Shown here piece by piece: positions 46,573-55,115 of a stretch of DNA of 64,000 nucleotides (position 1 is the stretch's first letter; every line of letters begins with the position of its first letter). Under the pieces are notes generated by a model. That model did not search any database, was not told the DNA's origin, and was given only the letters and a program-made list of their open reading frames with translations. Made by a program: the position numbers and the translations under genes. Source of the stretch: Nannocystis punicea (GTDB lineage: Bacteria > Myxococcota_A > Polyangia > Nannocystales > Nannocystaceae); contig NZ_CP114040.1 in the NCBI RefSeq assembly GCF_026965555.1, positions 2,356,001 to 2,420,000 of the forward strand, read 5' to 3'.

Positions 46573-48786
46573 TCACCGGGCCGCGTAGCGGCGGTGGGTG
46601 AACACTGCGTCCATGCGGGTGATGTCGGGCGCGACGTCGCGGAAGCGGACGAAGTCCCACTTGTTGGGGGTGGGGATCGCCTCGCCGGAGCGGACCGTGC
46701 GCTCCCACTGGATCGCCCGGACATCGTCGATGAAGGCGACGCCGGTGCCGCGCGCGGGCCGATCTTGCCGAAAGGACAGGTGCATCCCGCGCGCGCCGGC
46801 CGGCGGAGTGACTGTGGCCGAGAAGCGGGCCCAGTCGTAGTTGCCGGCTTTTTGGGTGAACACGACCTGCTCGCCGAGCAGCTCGGCGTCGACGAAGAAG
46901 CGCGCGCGCACCACCACGGCCCCGGCCGCCTCGCCGCGCAGGTAGCCGCGGACGGTGATCGGCCTGTCGCCGTCGATCGGGACGCGGCGGCGGGTGACCA
47001 GCGAGGTCGTGTCGTCCAGGGCCGCCGAGCGCCGCAGGGCCGCCGCGCGCGCGCCGTGGCGCACGGTGCGGCCCTGGACGAACGCCGACGCGCTCAGCTC
47101 CCAGCCGAAGGCGTCGCCCGTCTGGCCGTCGACGTCGCCGTCCTCGAAGTCGCCGTGATCGAGGAGGTCGCGGCCGAGCCAGATCTGCGCGGGGACGTCG
47201 GTGTCGACGCGCGCCAGGTTGTCGGCCCCGCCGCGGCGGGCGAACGTCACCGCGCCGCTGTCGCGGCCGAGGACGGCGAGTTGCACCGGCTCGCGCGTGT
47301 CGGTGGTGGCGTAATGACGCGGGTCGGCGAACGCGAGCACGCGGTGGCGCGAGGGGAACACGACCGCGCCGCGGAGGCCGTCGCGCGCGGGCGGCAGGGT
47401 GGTGGAGAGGTGGCCGATCGAGCGACCGACGCGGGCCAGGGCCTCGCCGGCCAAGAGCCGCGGGACGTAGCCGTCGAGGCGCACGGGGATCAGCTCGACG
47501 CGCTCGACCCGGTGACCGCCGTCGCGGACGTCGACGTCGACCACGGCGATCGCCGACTCGACCGTGTCGTGGGTGGTCTGGTCGAACAGGAAGTTGCCGA
47601 GCGACATCAATACGAACCGGGGCGCGTCGGCGCCGTCGACGACCGCGACGCCCTGCAGCACGTGCGGGTGATGGGCGACCACCAGGCCGGCGCCGCCCTC
47701 GATGGCCTCGACGAACAGGGCGCGCATGGCCGCGGTCGGATAACGGGCGTACTCGTCGCCGCCGTGCAGCATCGGCACCGCGAACGCCTCGCCTGCTTCG
47801 GCGAGGAAGTCGCCGAGGTTGTGGGCCGAGGCGTACAGCGCCCCGCTCTTGGCCGGGTCCTCGGCGACGAGGCGATAAGTGGCGTGGTCGAGGCCGTCGA
47901 CGCGCATCTGCGACAGACCCAGCAGCACGACGTCGACGTCGTTCACGGCGCGGACGATCGCAGTCTGCCGCGCCTGGCTCTCGTTGATGCCGGCGCCGGT
48001 GCCGTCGAGGCCGGCGGCGGCGAGGAACTCGAGGGTGTCGGCGACGCCGGGCGCGAGGAAGTCGAACACGTGGTTGTTGCCCGAGCTGACCGCGTCGACG
48101 CCGGCGTTCACCAGGCCCTTCAGGGCGTCGGGGTGCGAGTGCAGGACGTAGGGCTTGTACGGGTGCGGCGTGCCCGGGCGATCGGTGACCACGCATTCGA
48201 GGTTGACCACGGTGTAATCGGCGCTGGCCAGAGCGTCGCGGACGAATCGCAGCACCCGCTCGGCGTCGGCGGTCCGCGATTCGGGGCGGATCAGGTCGCC
48301 CGGCTCGCCCTCGACGCCGTCCTGATCGTCGTCGACGAAGCGGCGCCCGAGCATGGTGTCGCCGACGAACATCAGGCGCGCGCGCCAGGGCCGGCGCGCG
48401 GTCATGGTCAGGGCGCCGGCGTCGACGGTGCCCTGCCGGGTCGGTCGCTGCAGATCGATCGGCACCAGCTCGGTGTAATGCGAGCCGTGGCTCAGGCGCA
48501 GCAGCAGCGAGCGCCGGGCCAGGCCGGAGACGGTGAAGCGTCCCTCGGGCCCGCTGACGACTCGAGGTTGATTTGCGGCCGCAGCGAAGTCGACCGCCTC
48601 GACGGTGACGCCGACGAGCGGACGGCCGGCGCGATCGAGGACCCGGCCCCGCAGTCGCACTGTCCCGTCCCCAGGAGCCGCCGCCAGGGTCGGTTCGGGG
48701 GCTCCGCGCGCGGCCGATGGACCGAGCGCGGTCAGGATTGCGAGCAGCAGCGGGCCGAGGCGTCGCACGAACGTCGAGCAATCCAT
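46573..48786 (-). CDS. CapA/PgsA-family phosphoesterase with Ig-like and carbohydrate-binding-like domains
   Basis: The 737-residue exported protein has a signal peptide (about 1-28), a carboxypeptidase-regulatory-like beta domain (about 45-125: LRGRVLDRAGRPLVGVTVEA) and then a CapA metallophosphoesterase domain (about 135-400). The latter shows MFVGDTMLGRR, VVNLECVVTDR, SSGNNHVFDF, VPMLHGGDEY and VAHHPHVLQG with SLGNFLFDQ. CapA relatives serve in poly-gamma-glutamate or capsule synthesis and often hydrolyse phosphate esters. The C-terminal 200 residues look like a jelly-roll module (RGYLRGEAAGAVVVRARFF, YDWARFSATVTPPAGARG). No operon partner for capsule synthesis lies nearby. Palindrome copy at 46764-46780. 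Confidence 0.87.
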   Translation of the reverse strand: MDCSTFVRRLGPLLLAILTALGPSAARGAPEPTLAAAPGDGTVRLRGRVLDRAGRPLVGVTVEAVDFAAAANQPRVVSGPEGRFTVSGLARRSLLLRLSHGSHYTELVPIDLQRPTRQGTVDAGALTMTARRPWRARLMFVGDTMLGRRFVDDDQDGVEGEPGDLIRPESRTADAERVLRFVRDALASADYTVVNLECVVTDRPGTPHPYKPYVLHSHPDALKGLVNAGVDAVSSGNNHVFDFLAPGVADTLEFLAAAGLDGTGAGINESQARQTAIVRAVNDVDVVLLGLSQMRVDGLDHATYRLVAEDPAKSGALYASAHNLGDFLAEAGEAFAVPMLHGGDEYARYPTAAMRALFVEAIEGGAGLVVAHHPHVLQGVAVVDGADAPRFVLMSLGNFLFDQTTHDTVESAIAVVDVDVRDGGHRVERVELIPVRLDGYVPRLLAGEALARVGRSIGHLSTTLPPARDGLRGAVVFPSRHRVLAFADPRHYATTDTREPVQLAVLGRDSGAVTFARRGGADNLARVDTDVPAQIWLGRDLLDHGDFEDGDVDGQTGDAFGWELSASAFVQGRTVRHGARAAALRRSAALDDTTSLVTRRRVPIDGDRPITVRGYLRGEAAGAVVVRARFFVDAELLGEQVVFTQKAGNYDWARFSATVTPPAGARGMHLSFRQDRPARGTGVAFIDDVRAIQWERTVRSGEAIPTPNKWDFVRFRDVAPDITRMDAVFTHRRYAAR

Positions 48787-48972
48787 GGTGCTTCGCGCAA
48801 GGATGGATCGCGGCGACGGGGTGACCAGCGAGCGACGGAGCGGGGTCGGTGCACGCTGCAGCGATTCTTTTCCGCAGTGTGCACGAGGGGGCGAATGTGC
48901 GCCTCGAAAGATCGAGCACGCCCGCCGTCACCTTTTTCGCGGGGGCCCGTAGAGCGAGGCAACGGAGACAAC

Positions 48973-49533
48973 ATGCTGCGCACCACCATCGCTTCGCTCG
49001 CCCTCCTTCTCGGCGCCCTCGTCGGCCCGGCCGGCTGCCAGAACGACCTCGAGGTCCAGGCCCGCTCGGCCGAGCTCGCCGATCTGCCCGGCATCACCGT
49101 CAAGATCGCCGGCGTCGACCTCGACCACGCCGAGGTCCAGGCGATCGCCAAGCACCTCGAGGGCAAGACCGTGGAGACCGGCGCGGAGATGGTGCGCATG
49201 AAGAAGGACGATCAGACCGGTTCGTCGGTCGAGATCGAGCTGTACGCGAAGTCGCTGCCGTCGGCCGAGGCGATGACCGGCGACCTCAAGACGGCCTTCC
49301 CGAAGCTGGCGGACGCGACGATCACGGCCGCCCCCGCGACCGGCAACATCGACGACCTGCCGGTGATCGAGGTCAACGAGGTCAGCAAGGAGCTCTCGCC
49401 CGAGGAGGCGAAGCAGCAGATCCTCGAGCAGCTGCAGGCCGACGGCGTCGACGGCGACGTGAACGTGCAGATCCAGGACAGCGCCGAGGGCCGCCGCATC
49501 GAGGTCAAGATCGAGAAGCAAGAGGCCCACTGA
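48973..49533 (+). CDS. small lipoprotein related to the anti-sigma-like protein at 55107-55913
   Basis: The 186-residue protein has a lipoprotein signal with lipobox GPAGC. Two alpha/beta repeats follow (ITVKIAGVDLDHAEVQAIA, EIELYAKSLPSAEAM) and a C-terminal domain with KQQILEQLQADGVDGDVNVQ then DSAEGRRIEVKIEKQEAH. That C-terminal pattern closely resembles the end of the putative anti-sigma factor at 55107-55913 (AQILERLEARGLRGDAEVEI, GRREIKIRIEAEGE). The signal start ATG 48973 has a GGAGA ribosome site. Its 3' end is partly duplicated downstream (see next entry). The function is unknown. Confidence 0.8.
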   Translation: MLRTTIASLALLLGALVGPAGCQNDLEVQARSAELADLPGITVKIAGVDLDHAEVQAIAKHLEGKTVETGAEMVRMKKDDQTGSSVEIELYAKSLPSAEAMTGDLKTAFPKLADATITAAPATGNIDDLPVIEVNEVSKELSPEEAKQQILEQLQADGVDGDVNVQIQDSAEGRRIEVKIEKQEAH

Positions 49534-49790
49534 TCGCGGACCGCGGAGCGCACGCGTTCATGCGCGGTCATCGACCGGCGCTCGCTCGCGCCGGCGGTGG
49601 AGGTGGACTGGCCGCGTCGAGGTCGAGCTCGAGGAGCGAGAGGTCCACGGATCGCGGAGCGCGTGCCGTCATGCGTCGTCACCGGCGCTCACTTGCGCCA
49701 GGCCAAGGATTCAGGACAGCATCGAGGTCGAGCTCGAGGTCAAGAAGCGCACGCTCTCATGCGCTGTCATCGACCGGCGCTCGCATGCGG
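49534..49790 (+). repeat. tandem copies of the lipoprotein gene's 3' end beyond its stop
   Basis: Sequence around the stop (CAGGACAGCGCC ... ATCGAGGTCAAG ... GAAGCAAGAG ... TGATCGCGG) recurs downstream as GCGTCGAGGTCGAGCTCGAG with GAGGTCCACGGATCGCGG near 49615-49656, and as TCAGGACAGCATCGAGGTCG near 49711 with GAGGTCAAGAAGCGCACG. The spacer with CGCGGTCATCGACCGGCGCT also repeats. The last copy overlaps the end of the convergent topoisomerase-helicase gene. Confidence 0.7.
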
Positions 49791-52700
49791 CGAGCGGTGG
49801 TCGTGCGCTTCGCGGTCGTGCGCTTCGTGGTCTTCTTCGCGGTCTTCTTCGCGGTCTTGCGCTTGGCGGAGGCCGGACGGCTGGGTCGGCGGCGGGTCGT
49901 CGACTTGGACTTCTTGGCCGGCGTCTGCTTCGGCAGCCGCAGCCCCGCGGCGGTCATGTCGTGCGACTTGCCCGCGGCCGTCAACGTCGCGCGCTCGAAC
50001 GGGATGAGCTTGCCGCGCTTGGTGAACGACGCCTCCTCGAGGGTCACGAGGCCCGCGGCGACCAGGCCGCCGAGCAGGTGCTCGAACGAGCGTCGATCGA
50101 CGTCGCCGTCGGGGAACAGCTCGCGGTGGAGCCGGCCGGTGGCCTGACCGTCGGCCTTCGTCAGCGCCGCGAGCAGGCGCGACGCGTGGACCTGCTCGCT
50201 CGCGCTCGGGGCGCGGAATTCCTGGGCGATGCAACGATCGGGGGCGCACGCGTCGCAGATGCCGCAGGGCTCGCCGCCGTCCTCCTGATCGCCGAAGTGA
50301 CGGACGAGGCGCACCATCCGGCAGCCGTGCGACTCGGCGAAGCGCGCCATGTCCTGCAGCTGGGCCTGCTTGTGCTCGCGCTGGGCGGCGTAGCCGGCCT
50401 TCCAGGTGGCCGCGCCCTTGGCGATCTGGCCGTCCCCGCTCTCGAGCGCGCCGCCGTGGATGAGCAGCTTCTCGAGGGCCCGCTCGAACGCCTCCCGCCC
50501 GGCGCGGCTGCGCTTCTTGTTCAGCGAGGCGCGGTCCGCCGGCGTCTTCGGCAGCCGGGCGTAGATCCGCTCGAGCTCGGGGGGCTCGGGGTAGTCGCGC
50601 TCGTGGAAGAATTCGTGGGTCTTGCGATCGACGTAGGCGTGGAACAGGACCGCCCGCGCGGCCTTGCCGTCGCGGCCGGCGCGGCCGATCTCCTGATAAT
50701 AGCCCTCGAGGCTGCCGGGCAGCGCGGCGTGGATGATGGTGCGCACGTCGGCCTTGTCGATGCCCATGCCGAAGGCGGTGGTGGCGACGATGACCTCGCG
50801 CTGGCCGGCGAGGAAGGCCGCCTGGACGCGGTCGCGGTCCTCGTTGCCCATGCCGGCGTGGTAGGCCGCGGCGAGCCGCGGACCGAGCGCGCGGGCCAGC
50901 TCCTCGGCGCTCTTGCGGGTGGCGGCGTACACGATCGCGGGCCGCCGCGCGCGCTCGGACAGGAGCTCGCAGATCGCCGCGGCGCGCTCGCCCGGGTTGC
51001 GCTCGATGACCTCGATGGCGATGTTGGTGCGGCGAAAGCCGTGGATGAAGCGTTTGGCGGCGCGCAAACCCAGCTGATCGACGATGTCGTCCTGGACGGT
51101 GGGCGTGGCGGTGGCGGTGAGGGCGATGATCGGCGCCGGGCGCAATGCGGGCAGTCGCTGGCCGAGCAGGCGATAGTCCGGGCGAAAGTCGTGGCCCCAC
51201 TGAGAGATGCAGTGGGCCTCGTCGACGGCGATCAGGGCCGGCGTGCGGCGGGCGAGCATCTCGGGGAAGCCGGGCACGCGCAGGCGCTCGGGGGCGATGA
51301 ACAGGAAGTCGAGCTTGCCGGCCAGGTAATCGAGGCAGACCTGGCGCGACTCGGCGCGACCGCGGCCCGAGTGGATGCGCTCGGAGCGAAAGCCGCGGGC
51401 CGAGAGCCTGGTGGACTGATCTTCCATCAAGGCGATGAGCGGGCTGATCACCAGAGTGGTGCCGCCGCGGGCGATGCCGGGCAACTGATAGCACAGCGAC
51501 TTGCCGGCGCCCGTCGGCATGACGAGCAGGAGGTCGCGGCCGCGCGTGGCGGCGCTACAGACGGCCTCCTGGTAGGGGCGAAAGCCGGGGAAGTCGAACC
51601 GTGAACGAAGCAGGCCGAGCAGGTCGTCGTCGGACTCGTTCGCAGCGGCGCGGTGCGGTGGGGTGGCAGAAGAGGCTTCGAAGAGGTCGCTCGCGGAGTC
51701 GCGGCGAGTCGGGGTCGGGACCGGGGAGAGATTGTTCGTGGTTCCGCGTCGAGGCGGGGTGGCGGGAGTGACGTCAGGATCGGCGCTCGCGGAGCTGCGG
51801 CGAGGCGGGGGCACGGAATCGAAGAGGTCGGCCGTCGCTCCGCGGCGAGGCTGGGTCGCGGGAGCGGCTTCATCGTGGCCCTTCGCAGGAGCGCGGCCAG
51901 GCGGAGTCGCGGAATCAAAGCGGTCGGCCGTCGCTCCGCGGCGAGGCGAGGTCGCGGAAGCGGCTTCATCTCGCTCGCTCGCAGCAATGCGACGAGGTGA
52001 GCGCACGGAAGCGGAACCGAACAGGTCGCCCGTCGTTTGGCTGCGAGGCGAGGTCGCGGAAGCGGCTTCATCGTGCTCGTCCGCAGAAGAGCGGCGAGGT
52101 GGAGCCGCGGGAGCGGAGTCAAAGAGGTCGCGCGTAATTCTGCGACGAGGTGGGGTCGCCACAGAGGCCTCGTCTTGCTCGTTTGCAGGCAAGCGGCGAG
52201 GCGAGGTCGCGGAAGCGGCTTCAGCTTGCTCGCTCGGAGAAATGCGGCGAGGCGAGGAAGCGGAGTCAAAGAGGTCGCCCGTCGCTCCGCGGCGAGGCGG
52301 GGGCGCGGGAGCGGCGTCAGGATGGTCGCTGGCAGAAATGCGGCGAGGCGAGGAAGCGGAGTCGAAGAGGTCGCCCGTCGCTCCGCGGCGAGGCGGAGTC
52401 GCGGAAACGACTTCATCTTGCTCGCCGGCAGAAATGCGGCGAGGCGAGGAAGCGGAATCAAAGAGGTCGCCCGTCGCTCCGCGGCGAGGCGGGGTCGCGG
52501 AAACGACTTCATCTTGCTCGCCGGCAGAAATGCGGCGAGGCACGGGCACGGAATCGAAGAGGTCGCCCGTCGCGGGGCGGCGCGGCGGGGTCGCCCCGGG
52601 CCGATCACTCGCCGATGTGTGGCTCCCGGCACGAGCACGGGGAGGCTCGGTCGCGAGAGGAGGCCCGGGAGGCTCGCTCGCGGCGGGCGGGCACCGCTCG

Positions 52701-54628
52701 GCGGCTGCGGGGCCCGAGGGATTCGGGAGCGGCGCGATGCCGGTGACGCGGCCGACGACGGCGGAGACGTACGATTCGATCGCGGCCATGAAGGTCGGCA
52801 GGTCGCCGTCTCCGCGCGACATTCGCTTGAGCTTGGCCTCCCATTCGCCGGTCATCGCCGGGCTCTTGACGTCGGGGTGGACGACCGAGATCAGATGAAT
52901 GCCCTTGTCGGTGGCCGCGAGCGACTTGCCCTCGCGGACCACGTATTCGCGGCGCAGGAGCGTCTCGATGATCTGGGCCCGCGTGGCGGGGGTGCCGAGG
53001 CCGAGGTCGCGCATCGCGTCCGAGAGCTCCTTCTCTTCGAGCTGCCGGCCGGCGGTCTCCATCGCGGTGAGCAGGGTGGCCTCGGTGTGGCGCGGCGGCG
53101 GTCGCGTCTGCTTGGCGAGGATGTTCGCCGCGAGCACCTGCTGCAGCTGGCCGCGGGCGAGGCCGGCGGGCAAGGCTTGATCGCCGGGGTCCGCCTCACC
53201 GGCGCGCGACTCGGCCTTGCCGCGGGTTTTGGCGGCCGGCTTGCCGTGGCCGACCTCGACCACCTTCCACCCGTGCTGCTGGACCGCGGTGCCGCGGCTC
53301 TCGTAGTGATCGACGATCTCGGGCGCGTCCGCGGACGTGATCGTGGTGACCACGGTGGTCGCCGAATAGACGTAGTCCTCGTGCCAGGCCGCGAGCAATC
53401 GGCGGCAGATCAGGTCGTAGATCTTCTGCTCGTGGGCGGTCAGGGTCGCTTCGTTCGGCGACTTCGCGGTGGGCAGGATGGCGTGGTGATCGGTCACCCG
53501 GGCGTCGTCGACGAAGCGGCGCCCGAGCGGCCGCTGGCCGCTGCCGGGGGCGAGCAGACCGGGATAGCGGCCGCCCACGGCCGCCACGACGTCGGCGAGG
53601 GTCGCGGCGATGGCGGTGGAGAGGTGGCGGCTGTCGGTGCGCGGATAGCTGATCAGCTTGTGCCGTTCGTACAGCGCCTGGGCCACGTCGAGGGTCTTCT
53701 GCGCGCTCAGGCCGTACAGGCGATTGGCGTGGCGCTGCAGCTCGGTGAGGTCGTACAGCAGCGGAGGCGGGATCTTGCGGGTCTCGGCCTTGAGCGACGC
53801 GATCGCGGCCCGACCGGCGAGCGCCCGCGCGACGATCGCCTTCGCTTCCACGCCGTCGGCCGGGAGACGCCTGCGCCTGGCCGGCTCGTCGTCGGCCTCG
53901 CCCGGGGCCGGCGGGCGAAACCACGTGCCCTCGTAGGCGGCCGGGGGCGTCGCGTCGGTGATCGGCTGGAAGCGGGCCACGACCTCGCGGTAGTCCTCCG
54001 GCACGAAGTCGCGGATCGCCAGCTCGCGCTGGACGAGCATCGCCAGCGTCGGCGTCTGCACGCGGCCGACCGAGATGTCCTGATCGAGGGTGAGGCTGTA
54101 GGCGCGAGAGAGGTTCATGCCGACCAGCCAGTCGGCGCGGCTGCGGCCGCGGGCGGCGTCGGCCAGATCGTCGAAGTCGGCGCCGCTGCGCAGCCGCGAG
54201 AAGCCCGCCAGGATCGCCTCGCGGGTCAGGGACGAGATCCACAGGCGGCTCACCGGCTTGCGGCAGCCGGCGGCCTCGTAGATGTAGCGGAAGATCAGCT
54301 CGCCCTCGCGGCCGGCATCGGTCGCGCAGATGACCCGCGTGACGGCGCGGTCGTTCAAGATCCGCTGCACCACCGCGAACTGCGACCGGGTGTCGGGGAT
54401 GACGACCAGCGGAAAACGGGTCGGCAGCATCGGCAGGGTGAAGAGGCTCCAGCGCCGCCACGCGGGGTCGATCTCGTGCGGCTGGGCCAGCGCGACGAGG
54501 TGGCCGATGGCCCAGGTGACGATGGTTCCGCTGCCCTCGAAGAAACCATTGCGGCGGCCCGTGACGCCGAGCGCAGCGGCGATGTCGCGGGCGACGGAGG
54601 GCTTCTCGGCGATGACTGCGGTGGTCAC
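49757..54628 (-). CDS. topB-recQ: topoisomerase III-RecQ helicase fusion with repetitive linker
   Basis: A single 1623-codon gene joins two enzymes that normally cooperate in resolving double Holliday junctions. Residues 1-640 are a type IA topoisomerase: AEKPSVARDIA (Glu8), CATDAGREGELIFRY toprim acids, and the active-site Tyr in ISYPRTDSRHL (near residue 329). Residues about 640-1000 are a low-complexity linker of about ten repeats of the TPPRRGATGDLFDS type. Residues 1000-1480 are RecQ: MPTGAGKSLCYQ (near 1036), VDEAHCISQWGHDFRPDY (near 1134), ATTAFGMGIDKADVR and the zinc Cys set ending GEPCGICDAC. The last 60 residues are Lys/Arg/Thr-rich (histone-H1-like). Start is GTG 54628. Confidence 0.93.
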   Translation of the reverse strand: MTTAVIAEKPSVARDIAAALGVTGRRNGFFEGSGTIVTWAIGHLVALAQPHEIDPAWRRWSLFTLPMLPTRFPLVVIPDTRSQFAVVQRILNDRAVTRVICATDAGREGELIFRYIYEAAGCRKPVSRLWISSLTREAILAGFSRLRSGADFDDLADAARGRSRADWLVGMNLSRAYSLTLDQDISVGRVQTPTLAMLVQRELAIRDFVPEDYREVVARFQPITDATPPAAYEGTWFRPPAPGEADDEPARRRRLPADGVEAKAIVARALAGRAAIASLKAETRKIPPPLLYDLTELQRHANRLYGLSAQKTLDVAQALYERHKLISYPRTDSRHLSTAIAATLADVVAAVGGRYPGLLAPGSGQRPLGRRFVDDARVTDHHAILPTAKSPNEATLTAHEQKIYDLICRRLLAAWHEDYVYSATTVVTTITSADAPEIVDHYESRGTAVQQHGWKVVEVGHGKPAAKTRGKAESRAGEADPGDQALPAGLARGQLQQVLAANILAKQTRPPPRHTEATLLTAMETAGRQLEEKELSDAMRDLGLGTPATRAQIIETLLRREYVVREGKSLAATDKGIHLISVVHPDVKSPAMTGEWEAKLKRMSRGDGDLPTFMAAIESYVSAVVGRVTGIAPLPNPSGPAAAERCPPAASEPPGPPLATEPPRARAGSHTSASDRPGATPPRRPATGDLFDSVPVPRRISAGEQDEVVSATPPRRGATGDLFDSASSPRRISAGEQDEVVSATPPRRGATGDLFDSASSPRRISASDHPDAAPAPPPRRGATGDLFDSASSPRRISPSEQAEAASATSPRRLPANEQDEASVATPPRRRITRDLFDSAPAAPPRRSSADEHDEAASATSPRSQTTGDLFGSASVRSPRRIAASERDEAASATSPRRGATADRFDSATPPGRAPAKGHDEAAPATQPRRGATADLFDSVPPPRRSSASADPDVTPATPPRRGTTNNLSPVPTPTRRDSASDLFEASSATPPHRAAANESDDDLLGLLRSRFDFPGFRPYQEAVCSAATRGRDLLLVMPTGAGKSLCYQLPGIARGGTTLVISPLIALMEDQSTRLSARGFRSERIHSGRGRAESRQVCLDYLAGKLDFLFIAPERLRVPGFPEMLARRTPALIAVDEAHCISQWGHDFRPDYRLLGQRLPALRPAPIIALTATATPTVQDDIVDQLGLRAAKRFIHGFRRTNIAIEVIERNPGERAAAICELLSERARRPAIVYAATRKSAEELARALGPRLAAAYHAGMGNEDRDRVQAAFLAGQREVIVATTAFGMGIDKADVRTIIHAALPGSLEGYYQEIGRAGRDGKAARAVLFHAYVDRKTHEFFHERDYPEPPELERIYARLPKTPADRASLNKKRSRAGREAFERALEKLLIHGGALESGDGQIAKGAATWKAGYAAQREHKQAQLQDMARFAESHGCRMVRLVRHFGDQEDGGEPCGICDACAPDRCIAQEFRAPSASEQVHASRLLAALTKADGQATGRLHRELFPDGDVDRRSFEHLLGGLVAAGLVTLEEASFTKRGKLIPFERATLTAAGKSHDMTAAGLRLPKQTPAKKSKSTTRRRPSRPASAKRKTAKKTAKKTTKRTTAKRTTTARRMRAPVDDSA
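51640..52620 (-). repeat. coding repeat array in the fusion linker, about ten units
   Basis: The linker is encoded by direct repeats of about 75-100 bp. Each unit encodes ATPPRRGATGDLFDS, then SPRR or similar and an acidic stretch (AGEQDEVVS, ASERDEAAS). The DLFDS core occurs eight times with small changes (DLFGS, DRFDS, DLFEA). Units two and three are almost identical in DNA, indicating recent duplication. Confidence 0.85.
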
Positions 54629-54799
54629 GGAGCGACGCGGACCTTAGCACACGCGGATCGGCGCGCCGCTCCGGAGACGGGGCGAGGCGCCTGCGCTCGC
54701 GTGCCGCCCCGGCGGCCCGAGCTGCGCATGGGAGCGCTCGCCGGGGTCGAGGTCACGCCGCAGCGGCCTCGCCGCCATGTCCTTTCGGACATGTCCGCG
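54629..54799. other. intergenic, upstream of the fusion gene
   Basis: This stretch contains the fusion's probable promoter (a TAAGGT sequence 14 bp before the GTG start) and one palindrome-family hairpin. Beyond it the 77-bp repeats begin. There is no gene. Confidence 0.4.
54776..54793. repeat. palindrome-family hairpin CATGTCCTTTCGGACATG
   Basis: CATGTCC pairs with GGACATG around TTTC/TTTCG, giving a 6-7 bp stem. It lies at the start of the 77-bp repeat tract described next, about 150 bp from the topoisomerase-helicase start. Confidence 0.7.
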
Positions 54800-55115
54800 G
54801 ATATCACGGCGAGAGGGTTCGCCCTCGGCTTCGACGCGGATCTTGCTCTCGCGGCGGGCAGCGGCCTCGGTCGGCGAAAATCACGGCCCGGCGGACTCGC
54901 GCTCGGCGTCGAGGCGGAGGTCGAGCTCACGGCGGGCGGCGCAGTGGTCGGCGAGAATCACGGCCCGGCGGACTCGCGCTCGCCTTCGATGCGGAGGTCG
55001 AGCTCGCGGCGGGCAGCGCCGTGGTCGGCGAGAATCACGGTGAGAGGGCTCGCGTTCGGCTTCGATGCGGAGCTCGAGTTCGCGGCGGGCGGCGTCGTCG
55101 CGAAAGTCACGGCCC
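54800..55115 (-). repeat. 77-bp tandem units continuing from the 3' end of the anti-sigma-like gene
   Basis: On the minus strand, units starting GTGATTCTCGCCGACCAC and ending GAGTCCGCCGGGCC recur about every 72-77 bp (near 55109, 55037, 54960 and 54883). The unit matches the last repeat of the gene itself (DDGAARSELELRI). Each TGA stop overlaps the next GTG (CCGTGATT), so units two and three form tiny frames of about 27 codons reading ADHGAARRELDLRIEGERE and ADHCAARRELDLRLDAERE. Confidence 0.8.
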
